Positions 1 to 13,716 of a stretch of 64,000 nucleotides of DNA are shown in pieces (position 1 is the first letter of the stretch; every line of letters starts with the position of its first letter). The notes beneath the pieces are model-generated. The model was given only the letters and a program-made list of their open reading frames with translations, had not been told where the DNA came from and did no database searches. The stretch lies in the NCBI GenBank assembly GCA_023055355.1, contig JALJCS010000029.1, forward strand, positions 1,054,001 through 1,118,000. The letters run 5' to 3'. Both the position numbers and the translations under genes were made by a program. This DNA comes from Agelaius tricolor. Its lineage: Eukaryota; Chordata; Aves; Passeriformes; Icteridae.

Positions 1-3000
1 CGAGGAAGAACTGCAAAGAAAACCAATTTTCCACAAGAAAACTCTTCAGCTGCGGGGACCTTCAGCCCTCTGCAGAATTCATATACTTCCGTTTCACCAA
101 ACTGCCGGGAAAAAATAAGAATCAGCAGCAAGCAGAAGCTCCTGCTGTATGACACTGCACAACAATGTGGCTGATGCATTTTAACATCCCCTTTAAGCTA
201 AAGATTGTGTCCTTGCAGACAGAAAACTCTCTCAGTGAGAAAATCATTGCTGTGATTAAATCAGAAGGCAAACAGAGCCCTCCTCTGCCTCCAGCACATA
301 CAGGCAAATGCACTGCTCCTGGGAGCAAGGAAATTAGACAGGAAAACTCACCATGCGCTCTTTCTTTAGGCAATTTCTCTGCTTTCCTTGGAAAAAAAAT
401 AGTATGAAAAAGCTAAACCTGTGAGTTTACAGTGTGCCCTCGTCCGTTTTTTCTTGCGCCAAAGCTGAGCCAGCAGCAACACAGGAGAAGTGATAGGAGT
501 GCAGGGACTTCTGGGAAGGTTACTTTTGTTTTTCCTCCAGTACAAGGTGCACAAGCAGCCACTGACACTGTTACTTGCCAGAAGTTATGCCGCGACTACA
601 AGCAGATAGGAGGCTAGAGAGGAGCTGAACATGTACTGGCCTCACCTTGTCCATGGTTCCTCCAGAAACCATCTCTAGCCCCAAGTGACTCAAGGTCTGA
701 CTGTCTCACTGTCTCACCCTTCTCAAGGAAACTGCTCCAATAAACATTATTAACAGAAAACCTCCCTTGATATTCTCTCTGCCTTAGTCACTGCAGCAGT
801 TACTTCCTTCTGCTCCTCCTCACTCAGTCCTTGCCAGTATGGCCAGGCTCCCCACACAGGGAGTGTGACCCACACTGGTCACAGCATCAGCTGTGGCAGC
901 AAAACCAATCCAGGGAAAAGTTCAGACAGGCACTGCCCCAGCTCTCTTATGACTCAGTTTCCCCTGGAGTACCAACTCCACGAAGAAACTTCAAAAAGAA
1001 GTGCACATAGATGAATTTATAGAGCGCTTGGAGGGCTCCTGCTCCTCTGCACAGCATTTGAGCTCAGTCCTGGGGAGAGCAGACCTCCCACTCCTCCTTC
1101 TCTAAGCCACACAATGTATTTTTAGACAGTGACTGTGCTCTGTCCAACTGGACAAACCAGATGCAGAAGTGACTAATTCTGTCAGCAGGAAATTCAGCAG
1201 GCACAAGGGGGTGGTGGGAACCAGCTCTGCACTGGACATCTTACGGGAAAGCAGAGAGATTCTCCTGCAGTGGGGGATCATGGAAAGGCTGGGATATGCC
1301 ATGGAATATGGCTCTCCAGCATGATGTGTGCAAAGCAGGGGTCCCACTGGAATCAGCATCCCCCATAGAGGCTGGTTTCTGCCTTTTTGGCACTCCCAGA
1401 TGGTGATGTGTCCCAGGCACCAAACCCCTTACTGTTCCTCTCTCCTCATAAACAGCTGTTCAATCTCTCCCTGAGTTTCTGCATCTGTTTACAGGATTCT
1501 GACCCACAGAAGGACTGGGCTCCTGGCCATTAGTTTCACCCGTCCTTTATGAACACCAGATAATTTGTTCATCCAGCACCAGACATGAGATTTACCTACT
1601 TCTCTCAACTTTCCCAACTCCAGACTCTGCAGGTCTGCCACAGGACTGCTCAGGGCCAAATCTGCCCAGATCATAGAAGGTAAGAAGAGCAGGTGTGCAA
1701 CCAAATAAAATCTCACAGCAAAAAAAGATCACTGTCTGACACCATGTACACAACCAAGAAAAGGAACCCATAAAATGCCAGGCTGGAGGAGGCATAGGGA
1801 GGTCAGAGATGAAGCAGAGTCATTGGACAGCATGGTTAGACTCTTGAGGGTAATTACAACTTGCAGATCCCAGCCTGTGTATCCAAGAGGCAATTCCCAC
1901 CTCCCCTTTTTTAGCCACACCTGCCTCGGATGGTGTTCAATAAAAACTAAAACAAATACCACATGAGAAACCAGAGGAATGAAACCTGTCGACTGGGCCA
2001 CAGTCTCAGGACATAGCCAGCAAGCCAGTTCAGAGCTCAGGAGACCAACACGGTGGGCTTGTGCAGCAAAAAGAGCCAGAAAAGTTGTATTTTCAAAAGC
2101 TGAGAATTCCTGGATCATGTTGAAAGCTCACACCAGCTTTGTGGGGCTGGTATGAGGGAAAACAGCCTGTTACCCATCGGAAAAAGTAAAACAAATGTAA
2201 ACAGCATGTGCAACTCACTTCTCCCAAGTAGCTCAAGTACAGCTACACCATCCTTAAATCAACTCCCGCACCAACTCTTGCTGCAAACCCAAATAACTCC
2301 TCTGGAAAAAGATCTGATAAGAATCATCTTCTCACTTCTCACTCTTGATAAGAAATATATAGAAACAGCACACATGGGAAGTGAAGTTTACATGAGGTGT
2401 ATTCATGCTGTGCTGCCCCACCACAGGCAGCAAAGCACTGAAGAAACTTTGCCAGTGCATTAGTTTTTGTCTTCAGTTCTGTATTAAGGGCAATGAAGCT
2501 ATAAAATTATGACATCAAAACTAGAAAGGGAATATGGGGCAAGAGCTCAAGGACAGAGTCCTCCAGACTGTGCACCTTCCAGGCGCAGAGGGCAGGTGCA
2601 ATAGTGAAAGATACAAGTCACACACACCTATTTCACATACCAAGTTTGAGCTTAACCCTCTACAGCAGATTGTCTTCTCACCACCCTGAGTCATATGAGA
2701 AAACAAATTCCTTTAGGTTTATTATAGAAGAAACTAATGTTAATGTTTGCAGAGATAGCAAAGGCTTGGCTTGCTGTGCCATCCAGGCTGATCGGTGCAG
2801 CTCTGTCCTGCATCACAGCAGCTCAGAAAAAACTACCATGCTTCTGTTTTTCTGTGGTTTTACACTTAAATCTTAGCAACTGTTGGGGAGAAGCTGGAAA
2901 TAAAGGTACTCTACAGCCCTGATCTGTGTACCTAGGGGCCATGAAATTCCTCCTTGCAACACACTGATGTCCCAAGAGCAGCAGAGAAACATGCCACAGA

Positions 3001-4789
3001 TGCAAACAGCTCATTTAAATCACTTGTATGTCTTTCCTGGTACAGACAGAACTGTCTGGAAAACAGAACTGCCTCCAGCAGCTTAACCAAAGCAGCTGAG
3101 CCCCAGACCTTAACCTCCACAATCCTTGTGACACTTTACTCATTCCTGAAGTTCTGAGGTGGATCAGGATCATGGGTCTCCGATGTTTGAAGCCAACAGC
3201 AAGGAAAACATGAGCACCTCCAACCAGGAAATCCTCTGTCTGCCAAACCCATCCCTGTTGGCTGCTCCCTCCCCATCCCAGCCCATGACCCAGATATTGC
3301 AGGGCATATTATTTCCCAGTCTGTCCCCAGCGGCCTTTGGATGGAAATGATACATTCTACCCTGGGCAAGGGGAGAACCTTTGTCCTGATACCTTCCCCA
3401 CAGCCAGGCCCTAAAAACACTCTCGCCGCTCCCTCAAGGGTTTTACAGAGTGATCTTTCGTTTGCTGAGCAAAGGTCTGGCCTCAGCCCTTTTCTCACTG
3501 TGTCTTCCTTATCCCTGTTTGCTTTTGGCACCAACAGCAGCCAAACTGGCCCAAGCAGCAGCTCACCTGCCAGCCACTACCCCAAGGAAACACTCTGCAC
3601 CTTTCCAAGGAAGAGCAGCAGCTTCTCCTCAGCCCAAGAACTACAGCAGCTCCTTTACCAGCACAGGAGGAGACACAAGATGTTGCAAAACCACTAATTT
3701 CCTCCACTCTCATGTTTATAAGGGGCCAAGTCCAACAACAGTCCATGTGTGACAAAATCCTTGGGTTGTTTCCTGCCAGGAGGGCAAGTACTGTCTTCAG
3801 GGAAGCTGCTCTGGATCAGATCAGTCCCTCTTAAACTGACACAGGGGGAAAACTGATCCAGAACCAGGGAAGGGACCCGCTTGAGCCCTCAGTCCTGCAT
3901 AAAGACAAATCAGAGCACAAAGCTACCTTCTGCCAGGAGAACAAGACAGGCAGGGAAGATCGTGTCCCACAGGTGCCACCCCAGCCTGGCCAGGGACAAG
4001 GAGCTTGAGCTGAACTGCTTCAGTGAGAGCATCTCCTTCCCACTCCCAGTCATGGCACACAACCAGACAGTGGGATAGGAGGCAAGGGAAAATTTCTTGC
4101 TGCAGGCCAGCTTTTTGATCAGTGCCAGAACCAGCAGCTCCTATGTTGCTGTGAGATAATAACTACTAAAACCAGGCCTCAGAGACAGACACCACACAGC
4201 CTGCAGGTAGGGTGGGAAATGCTGCTGTCCTGCTTTAACCCAAAGCCCTGGGTTTGGAACAGCTCTGTGTCACAGAACAGGCTCTGGAGGTGCAACCCAA
4301 ACTCAGCCATCCCTGCCCGACCCTCAGCCAGGAAGATCTACAAAAGAAGCTCACTCAGGTCTCAGAACACACGGATTATGCAGTGGTTAATTAATGAAGC
4401 CCCACAGCCCTCCCTTTACGACGCTTGAACAGGTTTAGTTGGATCTGTTGCTAAACAACCCAGAGCCAGGCTCTGCACATAGCTTGCTAGCATGGACTTT
4501 ACCTTTACTCACAACCCCACTGCCCTTAGCTTAAGCTGAAACCAAAACCCCTGGAGCAACGGCAGCACCAACACCGAGGAGATCCAAAGCCGGCACTGAC
4601 AGGTGATCTCCACTCCCCCAAAGCTGGTTTTTTTCTGCTCAGCTGAGCTCAGCAACGTTCCCCAAACAAATACTCCTGACCTTACCCAAGGGTGAGCTGG
4701 AATCCCCCCTTCCTGAGGGATCCAGAGCAGCCCTGAACCCACCAGGCTCGAAGGAACCAGACGAGCAGAGGACGAGGCATCTCGGCCAA
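1..4789. other. Non-coding stretch, no gene recognised
   Basis: Only short open frames without family resemblance or paired splice sites. It would be intron 1 if the candidate exon at 4837-4893 is real. Confidence 0.5.
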
Positions 4790-5050
4790 AGGCTGGCAGG
4801 TGTTCTGGGAGCTCCCCTGCCCAGGTGTGCCCTCACCTGCAGCTGGGTGCTGTACCGCACGCCGGCACCGTTGGCCGGGGGGCCTCGCTCCATGGCCAGG
4901 GCAGTGCCGCGCGGCTCAGGCCGCCACGGCGCGGTGGCTCCGGCCTGGGCACCGCGCCCAGCTCCTCCTCCCTGCGCTCCTGGCAGGTGCGGGCAGCCGG
5001 AAACACCCCGCAGGTGCTGTGCCGCTCCCGCCTCTCCTCTCCACAGAAAT
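4790..5050 (-). promoter_or_regulatory. GC/CpG-rich block, probable promoter of the unassigned gene
   Basis: Contains many CpG dinucleotides (CCGCGCGGC, GCGCGGTGG, CACCGCGCC) against an AT-rich background, no TATA box, and the candidate first exon at its lower end. Function inferred. Confidence 0.5.
4837..4893 (-). CDS. Candidate first coding exon of an unassigned minus-strand gene
   Basis: Nineteen codons, MERGPPANGAGVRYSTQLQ, starting at an ATG in strong Kozak context (CTGGCCATGG) and ending at a perfect donor CAG/GTGAGG. It lies in the only GC-rich block of the left third of the window. If real, the gene runs left off the window and positions 1-4830 are its first intron. I do not recognise the protein. 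The GAGVRYS segment faintly recalls the N-terminus of matriptase (ST14), a gene of the same region in mammals, but the resemblance is too short to name it and mammalian ST14 is not on this side of NFRKB. No second exon is seen. Confidence 0.45.
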
Positions 5051-8000
5051 ACGGGAAAACACCGTGCCCAAAAGCCCCGTCAGCTCTGCAACATCCAAGA
5101 GATCCTTCAGCTACAAGCTTTGCTTTAGCAAATGAAACCAGAAAAATCTTGTCTTCTAAGAGAAGCTGCCCTGCACTCGGTAGGAGGGCTGGCTGGCATG
5201 CAGAGATGCACAGTTTCTAAAGAAAAGCTTTGTGTATCCAGGGTCTCATCCCTCCTCAGGTGACAACATTATCATGCTATGAAACCCTGCTGCAAAGAGG
5301 GCACTCAGCACGAACAGACAGTTTACCCCAGGGACAAGCCTCATGCTCCCAAAAACATTTGGTACACTCATAAGCAAAATATTACCTTTCCTCAGCCTGA
5401 AATCTGCCCTCAGCAAGACTACATCACTGTAGGAATGAGCTTTCTCTTGGCTAACAGAGACCAGATGCAACGGGAACAACACAGCAGTGCTGCAGAAACT
5501 GCATGTGCACCCAAATGTGGTACTCAGGGGATGCTCACATAGCAACAGCCCTTGGGGCCTGTGTGGTTTAATATTAAACAGAGAGAGAAGGGAGGAACTG
5601 GGGTTCTGAGAACACTCTAATGCAGGTTTAAAAGAATTTGTAACACTGAAAGCTGCATTCAGTCTTACTTCACCATTTACCCTTTCTTGAAACGATGATT
5701 CATACACACACATTCCAATATTTAGGTTTCTCACATTCAACAGCAAGTCAGGATTAAAACAGCTAGATCAAACTCACTCTTTCACATAAAAGTTCTTCCT
5801 TTCTCCATCTTACTTGTGCCAATCCGTATGAATATGCAATATGCCCATTCGAAGTTGAACTGGCCACCCCACCGCTGAGCCACACCTTTTTACACCAATT
5901 GCATCCTGCCCTGAAACTGAATTTTTTAAACACTTGAACACTTAAAACTGCCCAGAACTCTTGTTCTGGTACAACAAGAGTTGCTGATCACACGCAGAAA
6001 ATACCTTGCTGAGTCTCCTTTGTTTCCCCTTGCTCTACATGGTCACCTGCGGAGGAGAAGTTTTGCAGGCTTTTTGCAGATGGTTTTTTTTTTTGGGAAA
6101 AAATAGAGACGGAGTGAGGTCTCTGAGCCTGCTATGATGTAGAAACACATAAACCACTGCCTTCCCTGCCCCCTCAGCAGCTGCCAGAATTCCACCCACC
6201 GCAGAACACGGCACAGGAGGCAGCATCCCCGAATTTAAGGTACTCCTTTTGAAAAGGTGCCGTGTTAGTCAGGCTGCTGATGTCAGGAGCTCTCAGCGCT
6301 CCCGCTGATGCCCAGCCCTGCCCAGCCCTGTTTTTACAGCCACTCCCTTACCTGCCCGGCTGCAGCCTGTCTTAACACCCCCGTGAAACAGCATATTTTG
6401 GGTACAAAGCAGCTGCTCCCAGCTGAACTACTGCTCCTACATTCTACACATTCTTCCTGTTTGGCGCATCCACTGATCTCCTCCAGGCTGATGGCAGGCA
6501 AACACCCGTGCATCAGGGATGTAGATGATGAGGGCAAAATGTGGAGATCCGCAATCCCTGGTTCGACACAGAGCTGTGAATGCTCACTGTTTCCTGCCAT
6601 TCAAGCCACTGACATTTTACAAACTAATTCACGAGCCCTCTTTGAACAAGGGGACACAGTCACCGTGGGGAAAGCCAGCAAGCAATATATGTGCAAAATG
6701 TAAATATTATATAGCTGGGAGGTGGCTAGTTCGAGGCCTCAATACCAGGATTCCCGTTTTTCTGCTGCTGGAGCACAGGGATTTCCGTCGTGGCTGTGCT
6801 GCAGCCATTACCGAGTCACCGTGGAGGGAGCAGGTCCCCTCCTGGGCAGTGTACAGCCCCAAAACATACAATAACAATTCCCAACCTGTCTGCCACGTGC
6901 TTTTTTTGGTGAGAGACTTCCATGTCGGACTGAAAGATGCTGAGCCCAGCCGAAGCACGGTGAAAACGCAATAAAGCATAAAGTTCAAGGCACTCACCTG
7001 CATGCAGTGGCAGCAGCCACCCGCAAAGCTTCTGTTTGCTCCCGCTAGAACCAGTTTATCCAATAAAAGCTGTCACCTCCTCCTCCTCGCGTTGTCTCAG
7101 TGTAGCCACAACAGCATCTTGAGAACAGAGCCGAGTTTTGGGAGGAAGGCGAGCCCTGAAATCTGAGAACCAAGTCCGGCTTGGTCAGAATCTGTGCGAG
7201 TTGCAGGAGCTAAATCACCCTGAGCTCGAACCCCAGATAAGGATCAGCTGCAGGAGCAGCAAACACTGTCGGGGCAGGCAGGATCCTTCTGCATCAGCTC
7301 CCAGCCCTGGGAACACCATGCACGTGAAAGAAGGGAAGAACTGCTTACAGAAGGAATGAAGGCCGGCTGCCTGCGGGGGAGGAGTCTTCTGGTGAAGGCA
7401 GTTGCCAGGAATTCTAGCAAAGGAGCACCATCCATCCACACCAGCGACGGGCCGGATTCAGTCAGGGACAAAGGCTTTTCCTTCCCGTAGTATGGCTCAA
7501 GGATTGTACTCTCAGCGCGACTCCAAAATTCAAATTTCAGCGACAGTGCCCTCCCACCCAGATTCCTGCCAGGCAACCCTGAAACCACCCCATCTCACAG
7601 CTCAATCCGGTCCGGCAACTTCTAAAGCATTACAAAAGACTGGGAGAGAGATAAAACTCACAGGGTGTCCTGTTACTTTGCATTCCAAAGAGTAAATAAA
7701 AGGCTGATTCAGTGGGAGGAGAGGAGAACGTCATCCAGCAGCGCTGTGCTTTCCAGCTGAACAGGCAGCCCCCAGAGCAAAGGCTGGGGACCGCTGGGGA
7801 TGGGCACAGCCACCTTGGGCTAATCCAGCCTCTCTATCTGCAACGCAAGAGAATAATTACTGACTGTGGAGAATGGGAGCTGGAAAAGTGTAGTGAGTTG
7901 CCCTCAACTAGCTACATACTGCTCTGGGGCAGAACAGGGAGGTGGCACTCCCCTTCCCAAAGCTGTTCAAGGATTACTGTGTCATTCGGATGGGAACTTC

Positions 8001-8694
8001 TCCTTTGATCTCAAATGCTTCTCTCACGAGCTCGGGAATGAGAGCCCTGCTCCCAAAACATGATTTTGGCAGAGATCAGAAGTAGCTTTGCCCTCCTGAG
8101 ATCGTGAAAGCTGGCCAGAACTAAGGGGTCTAGTGCCCTGCTCCATCTCAGGGATGTCATGGGCATAAGGGCAGCCTCCAACACACCCCAGACAGCTCCT
8201 AGAATCGCTTCCAAAATCCAGGAGGATCCTGGAGGATCCCGTGCCTCTGCTTCTGGTGCCAGCCACCTGTCAATCATGGGGCTCCCAAAGGAATACAGAG
8301 CACTAGGAAACACTAGGATGTAACCTTGCTGCCGGGACTATAAAGAGAGCCAGGTCTCCTTCTTGAGCTCTTCAACGCTAGAAAGCAGAGAACCTCTTTT
8401 GTGAGCTCTGAATCAGCAGCAGCAGTGTTTGCCAGCCAAACTGTAAATGCAAGAGTGGACAGGCCTGACCGCCTGGTTTCTGGCACCGTGTGTTTTGAAA
8501 CCACTGGGCACGCCCAAGGCTCCAAGTCAGGTAAAGTTTGTCTTCTAACGAGCTGCAAATGTGTAAACTGAGGCCTTGACGACTTAGCTTAAAGCAGAGA
8601 GGTGCCCTTTCACCCTCCCCAGATCTCTTTGACTCACCTCAACACAAGTTGAAAAATAAGAATACAATAAATCCTGTCAACCAGCCTAATTCAG

Positions 8695-8716
8695 CTTTGT
8701 AATTATAATTACAAAG
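8695..8716. repeat. 22-bp perfect palindrome
   Basis: CTTTGTAATTA followed directly by its own reverse complement, centred at 8705/8706. It contains TAATTA homeodomain-type cores; function unknown. Confidence 0.7.
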
Positions 8717-11700
8717 GACTCATCCCTCTGACTGGGGGCTCTCCTGGTCACAACTGCCTGAAAACAGGCTAAACTTTCCCCTTGCCCTTCAAAGGAACAG
8801 GGTGCTAATTTTCTGCCAAAAAAGTACTTGGGGCTTTTTGGGAAATACTCAGCTTTGCACATTAACACGTTCCCTACTCTCAGCTGTCCTAGCAGAGGCT
8901 GGAACAACAGACCAGCTAAGTTTAGGATTTTTGGTAAAGTACAGAGGCTGCATATGACATTGCAATTATAAAAGTGACAGGACAGATAACAACCTTTGCA
9001 CCAGCACCTTCACAGCCATTTCAGGGGCCATCCTAAGTTGGAAGGCACTTGGAAGACACTCTCAGTACAGGAGCACTGACAGACCCAAAAGCTCAGCTTA
9101 CCAAGTTACTGATTGTCATTAAGGTACTCAGGACATTCCTAGCCAGTGAAACAGAACTTACTTCCTTACACAAACAAAGGGAGTGCAAAGGGAGGTCAGT
9201 CATTCATAAAGCCGCAGTGACTAGAAGGCTTGTGACTGTCTCATATCCATAATTTCACTGTGTAACTGAGTACACAAGAATAATTCTCACCACAGGCTGA
9301 CTTACAAGCACTTTGCTTAGGCATTTTAAAAGCCCTCAGTGCAAATTCCTTTTTGGTTTTGTTTTGGTTTTTTGGGTTTTTTTTTTGAGTAATAAAGCAT
9401 ATTTTTGTATATATAGAAGCATATTTTTGTATGCATGTCTTGTAAATATCAAGCAGCCATTGCTTCCCCAAGCACAAACCAAAAAATTTTCCATTGTTTC
9501 CATAAATTGCTTCAGAATAACAAATAGAAACATTAAAGCCACTTACCACATTCCAAAAAATGCCAGCACCTTGCAGGTCCCTGTTAACTCTTCAAGCAGT
9601 GTCAGCATGCAGGGAGAGCACCCTGACCTGCAGCAGGTTTGCTCTTCTTTTCTTTCTTTGCTCTCTACTTTCCAGGCCCTGACGGCCTTGCTGTGGGTCA
9701 GCACAGCCACTTACTGATGCTCCTCTGGGATTTGGCTGGCACCTTCTCTAAGTGTCATTGCAAAACCACGTGGTTCTGGAGCTCTGAAGGACCAGCCTGT
9801 TTCTGCTTCAAGGATCTTGCATTTGGCAGGTGACTTATTCTGCTCCAGGTGCAAACTGGAGGACAGTGAGAAAAAGTAACATTAGGAGGTATGGGTGCAA
9901 GGCTCACCAAATTGGCTTGGTGAACACTTCCAGACATAAAGAAACAAATTGCTTCTTAAAATACTGACCTCTGATTGAGTTTCAGTATTCAGGCCTCAAT
10001 GCAGGATGCCGTGTACAAGATTAATCCAGGCCCGAATGAACTAATCCACATTGAATGGGTCACTTGGCATAACCTGTGTCATCACTTGTGTCATCCCTAA
10101 ATTAAATCATCAATAGCTCAAATTTGCACTACTCATGCAGAATTTCTTTAATAGCCCACAAAACCAAATGGCTCTATCCAGAGGGTAATTCACTGTACAG
10201 GAACAGGAGAGAGGTCAAATAAATTGTCCCTCTGGAGGGATCAGCAGCTGCAAATGCAGTCTTGTGGTGAGAAATTCAGATTTATTTATTGAGAAATTCA
10301 AAACATAAGAAAGATGATTCCAGCCTTCCACCTCTGGATCTACACACATCTGGTCTATCCACATAACTAGGGTCCAATAAATCTCAGATTGAGATGAGTC
10401 AGTTGCAAAGGGGTTAAGTACAGGATTAAACAATTTTTCTCTCAAAGCATGTTTCCAGCATGGACCCAGCAGCACATTCTCCCTTCCCCACAGCTCTGAA
10501 ACTGCTGTGTTTAGTGTTTAGGCTATGGGGCAAAGTCTGAATTCCAGAATGCCGTCCTACAGGATGAACAGCACCCAGTCAGAAAGGTCCTGAGTTCGGG
10601 CACCACGTCCCCAACTTGTGGCACGCACAAGAATTGGGTCTATTGTGAGGTGGTTCAGGTTTGCCATGTGACAAACAAGTAACAAGGTTTTTGCATTTAC
10701 TAAAAACAATGCTAGGATTTCCAAGGTATTGGCAAAATGAAGATCAACTGTTAAAACATGTCCAGTTAATGACTCTTTTAAAAGGAACACCTGAGGTGAG
10801 CTCACAGGGTTATGAGGGCATCCTACTGAGTTATATAAATACAGATTTCCCCCATGATTTAAATAAAACAAAACAGTCATTAAAATAAAGTTTAGAAAGG
10901 TTTTAAATGGCTAGTGGCTGTTTGTGTAGCCTGCTCAGTTTTTTAAAGCAGGTTTTACACAATATTCTCTTTGTGGAAATAAACTCCTAATCCACAGCTT
11001 TTAGGAGATAAACAAGGCTCTTTGATAACTAGTGAGCATCTCACTGTGACAAAAACAGGCTGAACTTAGTTTTTAAACTAGAAAAGGTATTGATAAAGAT
11101 TCATCAGGCTGAATGGCCCTTTAGTTCCAGGCAGGACAGGTGGAAAATGGGTAATGTCAGTATAAATACTTTCTCTAGGCCCTCTTCCCCTACATGCTGC
11201 CCTTGCAGCTCTTACTGCAGGACTCACCCAGAACAGCTTTCAGGCTGCAGAGCAAGAGGATGTGGGAGCATACACCACCTGGAACACAGTCTAGTTTATA
11301 GATACCCTCCCCCAGTCCCAGCATGCCCCACAAAACCACAGGAGCCCTTCTGCCTCATCTAGTTCAAAGTTATTTATTAAAAACAAGGGCTCTTGACTTG
11401 CAGTAGCTTAGGGGTTAATTTTCAACCACAGTGGAGCAACTCATCAGACAGGTGGTAGCTGAATCACAACAGGCTGTACTTTGTTTGTGAAAGCTAGGAT
11501 AAACACTTCCTACCCAAGCCAGCACATGGCCATTCAAAATCAGAAGCTCATTCAGTGTCTGATGCTCTTTTCCCCCAAAACCAGACTTCAAAATAAAAGA
11601 GCATGAATCTGAGAGAAATAACAGGGATGCAAAGGTTGCTCAAAAGTAGGACGGTGTTTAACAGCAAGACGCTTAAAACCAGCAGCAACCACCTGAGACA

Positions 11701-12034
11701 CACTAAACTTCTGGGATTAGATGAAGGTTTCTTGTTTTCTTAAGCTTAATACTGCCAAAGCTTCCTATGTCCAGCAAGAAAGTCATGAGGACTGACAGAA
11801 ATTAAAGGGTCTTCACAATGTAACTGTCTTTCAGCACTTGATTGTAGGTTATTTAATAATTTATTAATTATGAACAGAACATAGCAGGATTATCTTGATT
11901 ATGTTTTGAATTTAAAGGCTCTTTCACATAAGCAATAGCAGGAACTTGCTCGTTGCCTGCTTAGTCTTTTAACTTCACAACTAAAAGGACTTTGGAATGT
12001 CTCACCTCCCTCCCACACCACAGTCTTTCTGCTG

Positions 12035-12090
12035 GCTCCTGATTGATAAATGTGCAAAACATGCTCCTGATTGATAAATGTGCAAAACAT
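12035..12090. repeat. Two perfect copies of a 28-bp unit
   Basis: Units 12035-12062 and 12063-12090 are identical and begin GCTCCTGATTGATAAATG. Simple local duplication downstream of NFRKB. Confidence 0.9.
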
Positions 12091-12594
12091 GTACCAAACA
12101 TGGCAAAGCAGGACAGAAAACCTTTATCACTCCAAACTGTGAAGCATATAGACTGTAATTAAAGCACTTGCTTTAAAATGCTGAACTGATGTGTCCTGCT
12201 AACTCAGCATTTATATCCAGTTACTTCTTTTCTTACTGAAATAGCTGTTTTCCTTCAAAGTGGGAAGTGGGTTAGATGCACTAACTGGTTTCTGCTTACA
12301 GGACTCTCACAAAGCAGATGTTGTGAAAGATCCACAGCCCCAGCCTGAAGCCCAGCAAAACAGTAACACACACAGAGCTCCAACCACAACAGTCCTGAAC
12401 TGTACAATTTGGTTCTTTAAGCATATTATATTCTATAATATATAACTTGGAGCAAACCACATCTTAAAAAAAAAAGCCTACAAAAAAAGACCAGGTTAAA
12501 AAGAACCATCCTATCAAGAAGACCAGGATATTAGCCCTGGACAATGACTGTACACAAAACACACTGTAGAGAACCAAAAGGATATGGCAGAGAT

Positions 12595-13590
12595 CTATAA
12601 GGCTTTCTACACTTTTATTCTTCTCCTGGTCCAGCACATCTTTTGACCTCATTCAGCTTCAAGGTCATGTCAGAACAGTCACAAATTCATCTCCAGTATG
12701 TGCAAAATTCAAAAATATTTACATAGACAGATAAAACTACAAAAGTAAAACCAAAACTAATGGCCAGGGTCACGGGTTAAAGTATTTCTTCAGAACCCAA
12801 GAGACAACAGTTTGGGTGTAGTTGAAAACATATTCCAACCTTTTAAATCAAGGTACAGTTTGTTTCCACTGATAAAAAGGTTTCTATGTTGAAGAAAACT
12901 AAAAGAGGATTGTTCTTGTGAACACCAACTTTTTCCTTTCCACTACAGTCCAATTTGCTGACAGACTTGTTCACACAGTGAACAAGTATCTCTGTATCTC
13001 ATCTCCCTCTCCCCCATGCTCACTCTGTTACAGCAAAAAAACCACTTTGACTCTCACCCTGTCTTTGACAGTAACATGACATGGATGTAAGTTACAGTAA
13101 CTCTGGTGTCAAAGACACCATCCTGAGTCACTAGGTAACAGTAGTGACAGCCAGACTCCAGTAAAAGCAGACATCTTCTCCATGACTTTGAAAAGCCACT
13201 CAATAACCCTTTCCAAGCAACCTTCCCTGCTTAATGAAGATCCAGGATAACTGCTTTGTCTACAACTGAAAATGCACAGGAACTGTATTTGCAAAAAATC
13301 CTTTGGATGAAAAAAGAACAAAAAACAGCAAGACGTTTCTTAAAACAACAATTTCACAGAACCCGGATTTTCACGTCTGAATTGAAACATTTTGTTTTGC
13401 AGTACAGCATGTTTTTTTCTGTGGAATTTCTAGCCAGACATGGCAGTGCTGACCCTGGAAAAGCAAGGGCAGAACCCAGTCCAATTCCAAGCCATGGCTG
13501 GCGTTAGGCAGCCTCAGGTGTTTGGTTGGATGGAGGATGACAACAGGCTCAGGGAAGTTCTTAGAAAGTGATCCATGTTAAAACCAGTGG
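12595..13590 (-). other. NFRKB: Probable NFRKB 3' untranslated region
   Basis: About 1 kb between the NFRKB stop codon and the first minus-strand AATAAA. No coding signal is seen in it. The extent rests on the poly(A) signal and is inferred. Confidence 0.45.
12614..12619 (-). terminator. Candidate NFRKB polyadenylation signal AATAAA
   Basis: First AATAAA downstream of the NFRKB stop on the minus strand. A GT-rich stretch (GTGTGTTTTGTGT) lies about 45-60 nt further downstream, compatible with a cleavage-stimulation element. Other AATAAA hits occur near 11.86 and 11.37 kb. Confidence 0.45.
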
Positions 13591-13716
13591 TCACAGCTGA
13601 TCCTGAGTCTGCTTTGGAGATGGAGCTGTTGTCACAACCACAGTGGACACTGCTTTAGTTGAGCCAGAGACTGTTCCCTGCTGGAGATGGGAGGCTGGAA
13701 CTGTTTGAATTCGCAC
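13591..13716 (-). CDS. NFRKB: NFRKB last coding exon (residues 1259-1299 and stop)
   Basis: Encodes [36 protein letters not shown] and TQDQL, then TGA at 13593-13591. The 3' UTR continues to about 12.6 kb. Confidence 0.95.
   Translation of the reverse strand: MRIQTVPASHLQQGTVSGSTKAVSTVVVTTAPSPKQTQDQL

Larger units (their letters stand above)
5051..12594. other. Intergenic stretch upstream of the candidate exon and downstream of NFRKB
   Basis: No exon chain or recognised protein on either strand. The longest open frame (5246-5746, minus, 166 codons) has no family resemblance. It holds a 22-bp palindrome at 8695-8716, T/G-rich low complexity near 9350-9390, and a two-copy 28-bp tandem repeat at 12035-12090. 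Confidence 0.5.

Noticed and set aside
4800..5220. Overlapping plus-strand open frames of 93-131 codons in the GC-rich block
   Set aside because: Open because stop codons are rare in GC-rich DNA. The minus strand alone has a Kozak start matched with a perfect donor.
5246..5746. 166-codon open frame on the minus strand, the longest in the left third
   Set aside because: No family resemblance, no domain pattern, irregular composition, and no supporting splice or promoter signals. Such lengths arise by chance in 64 kb.
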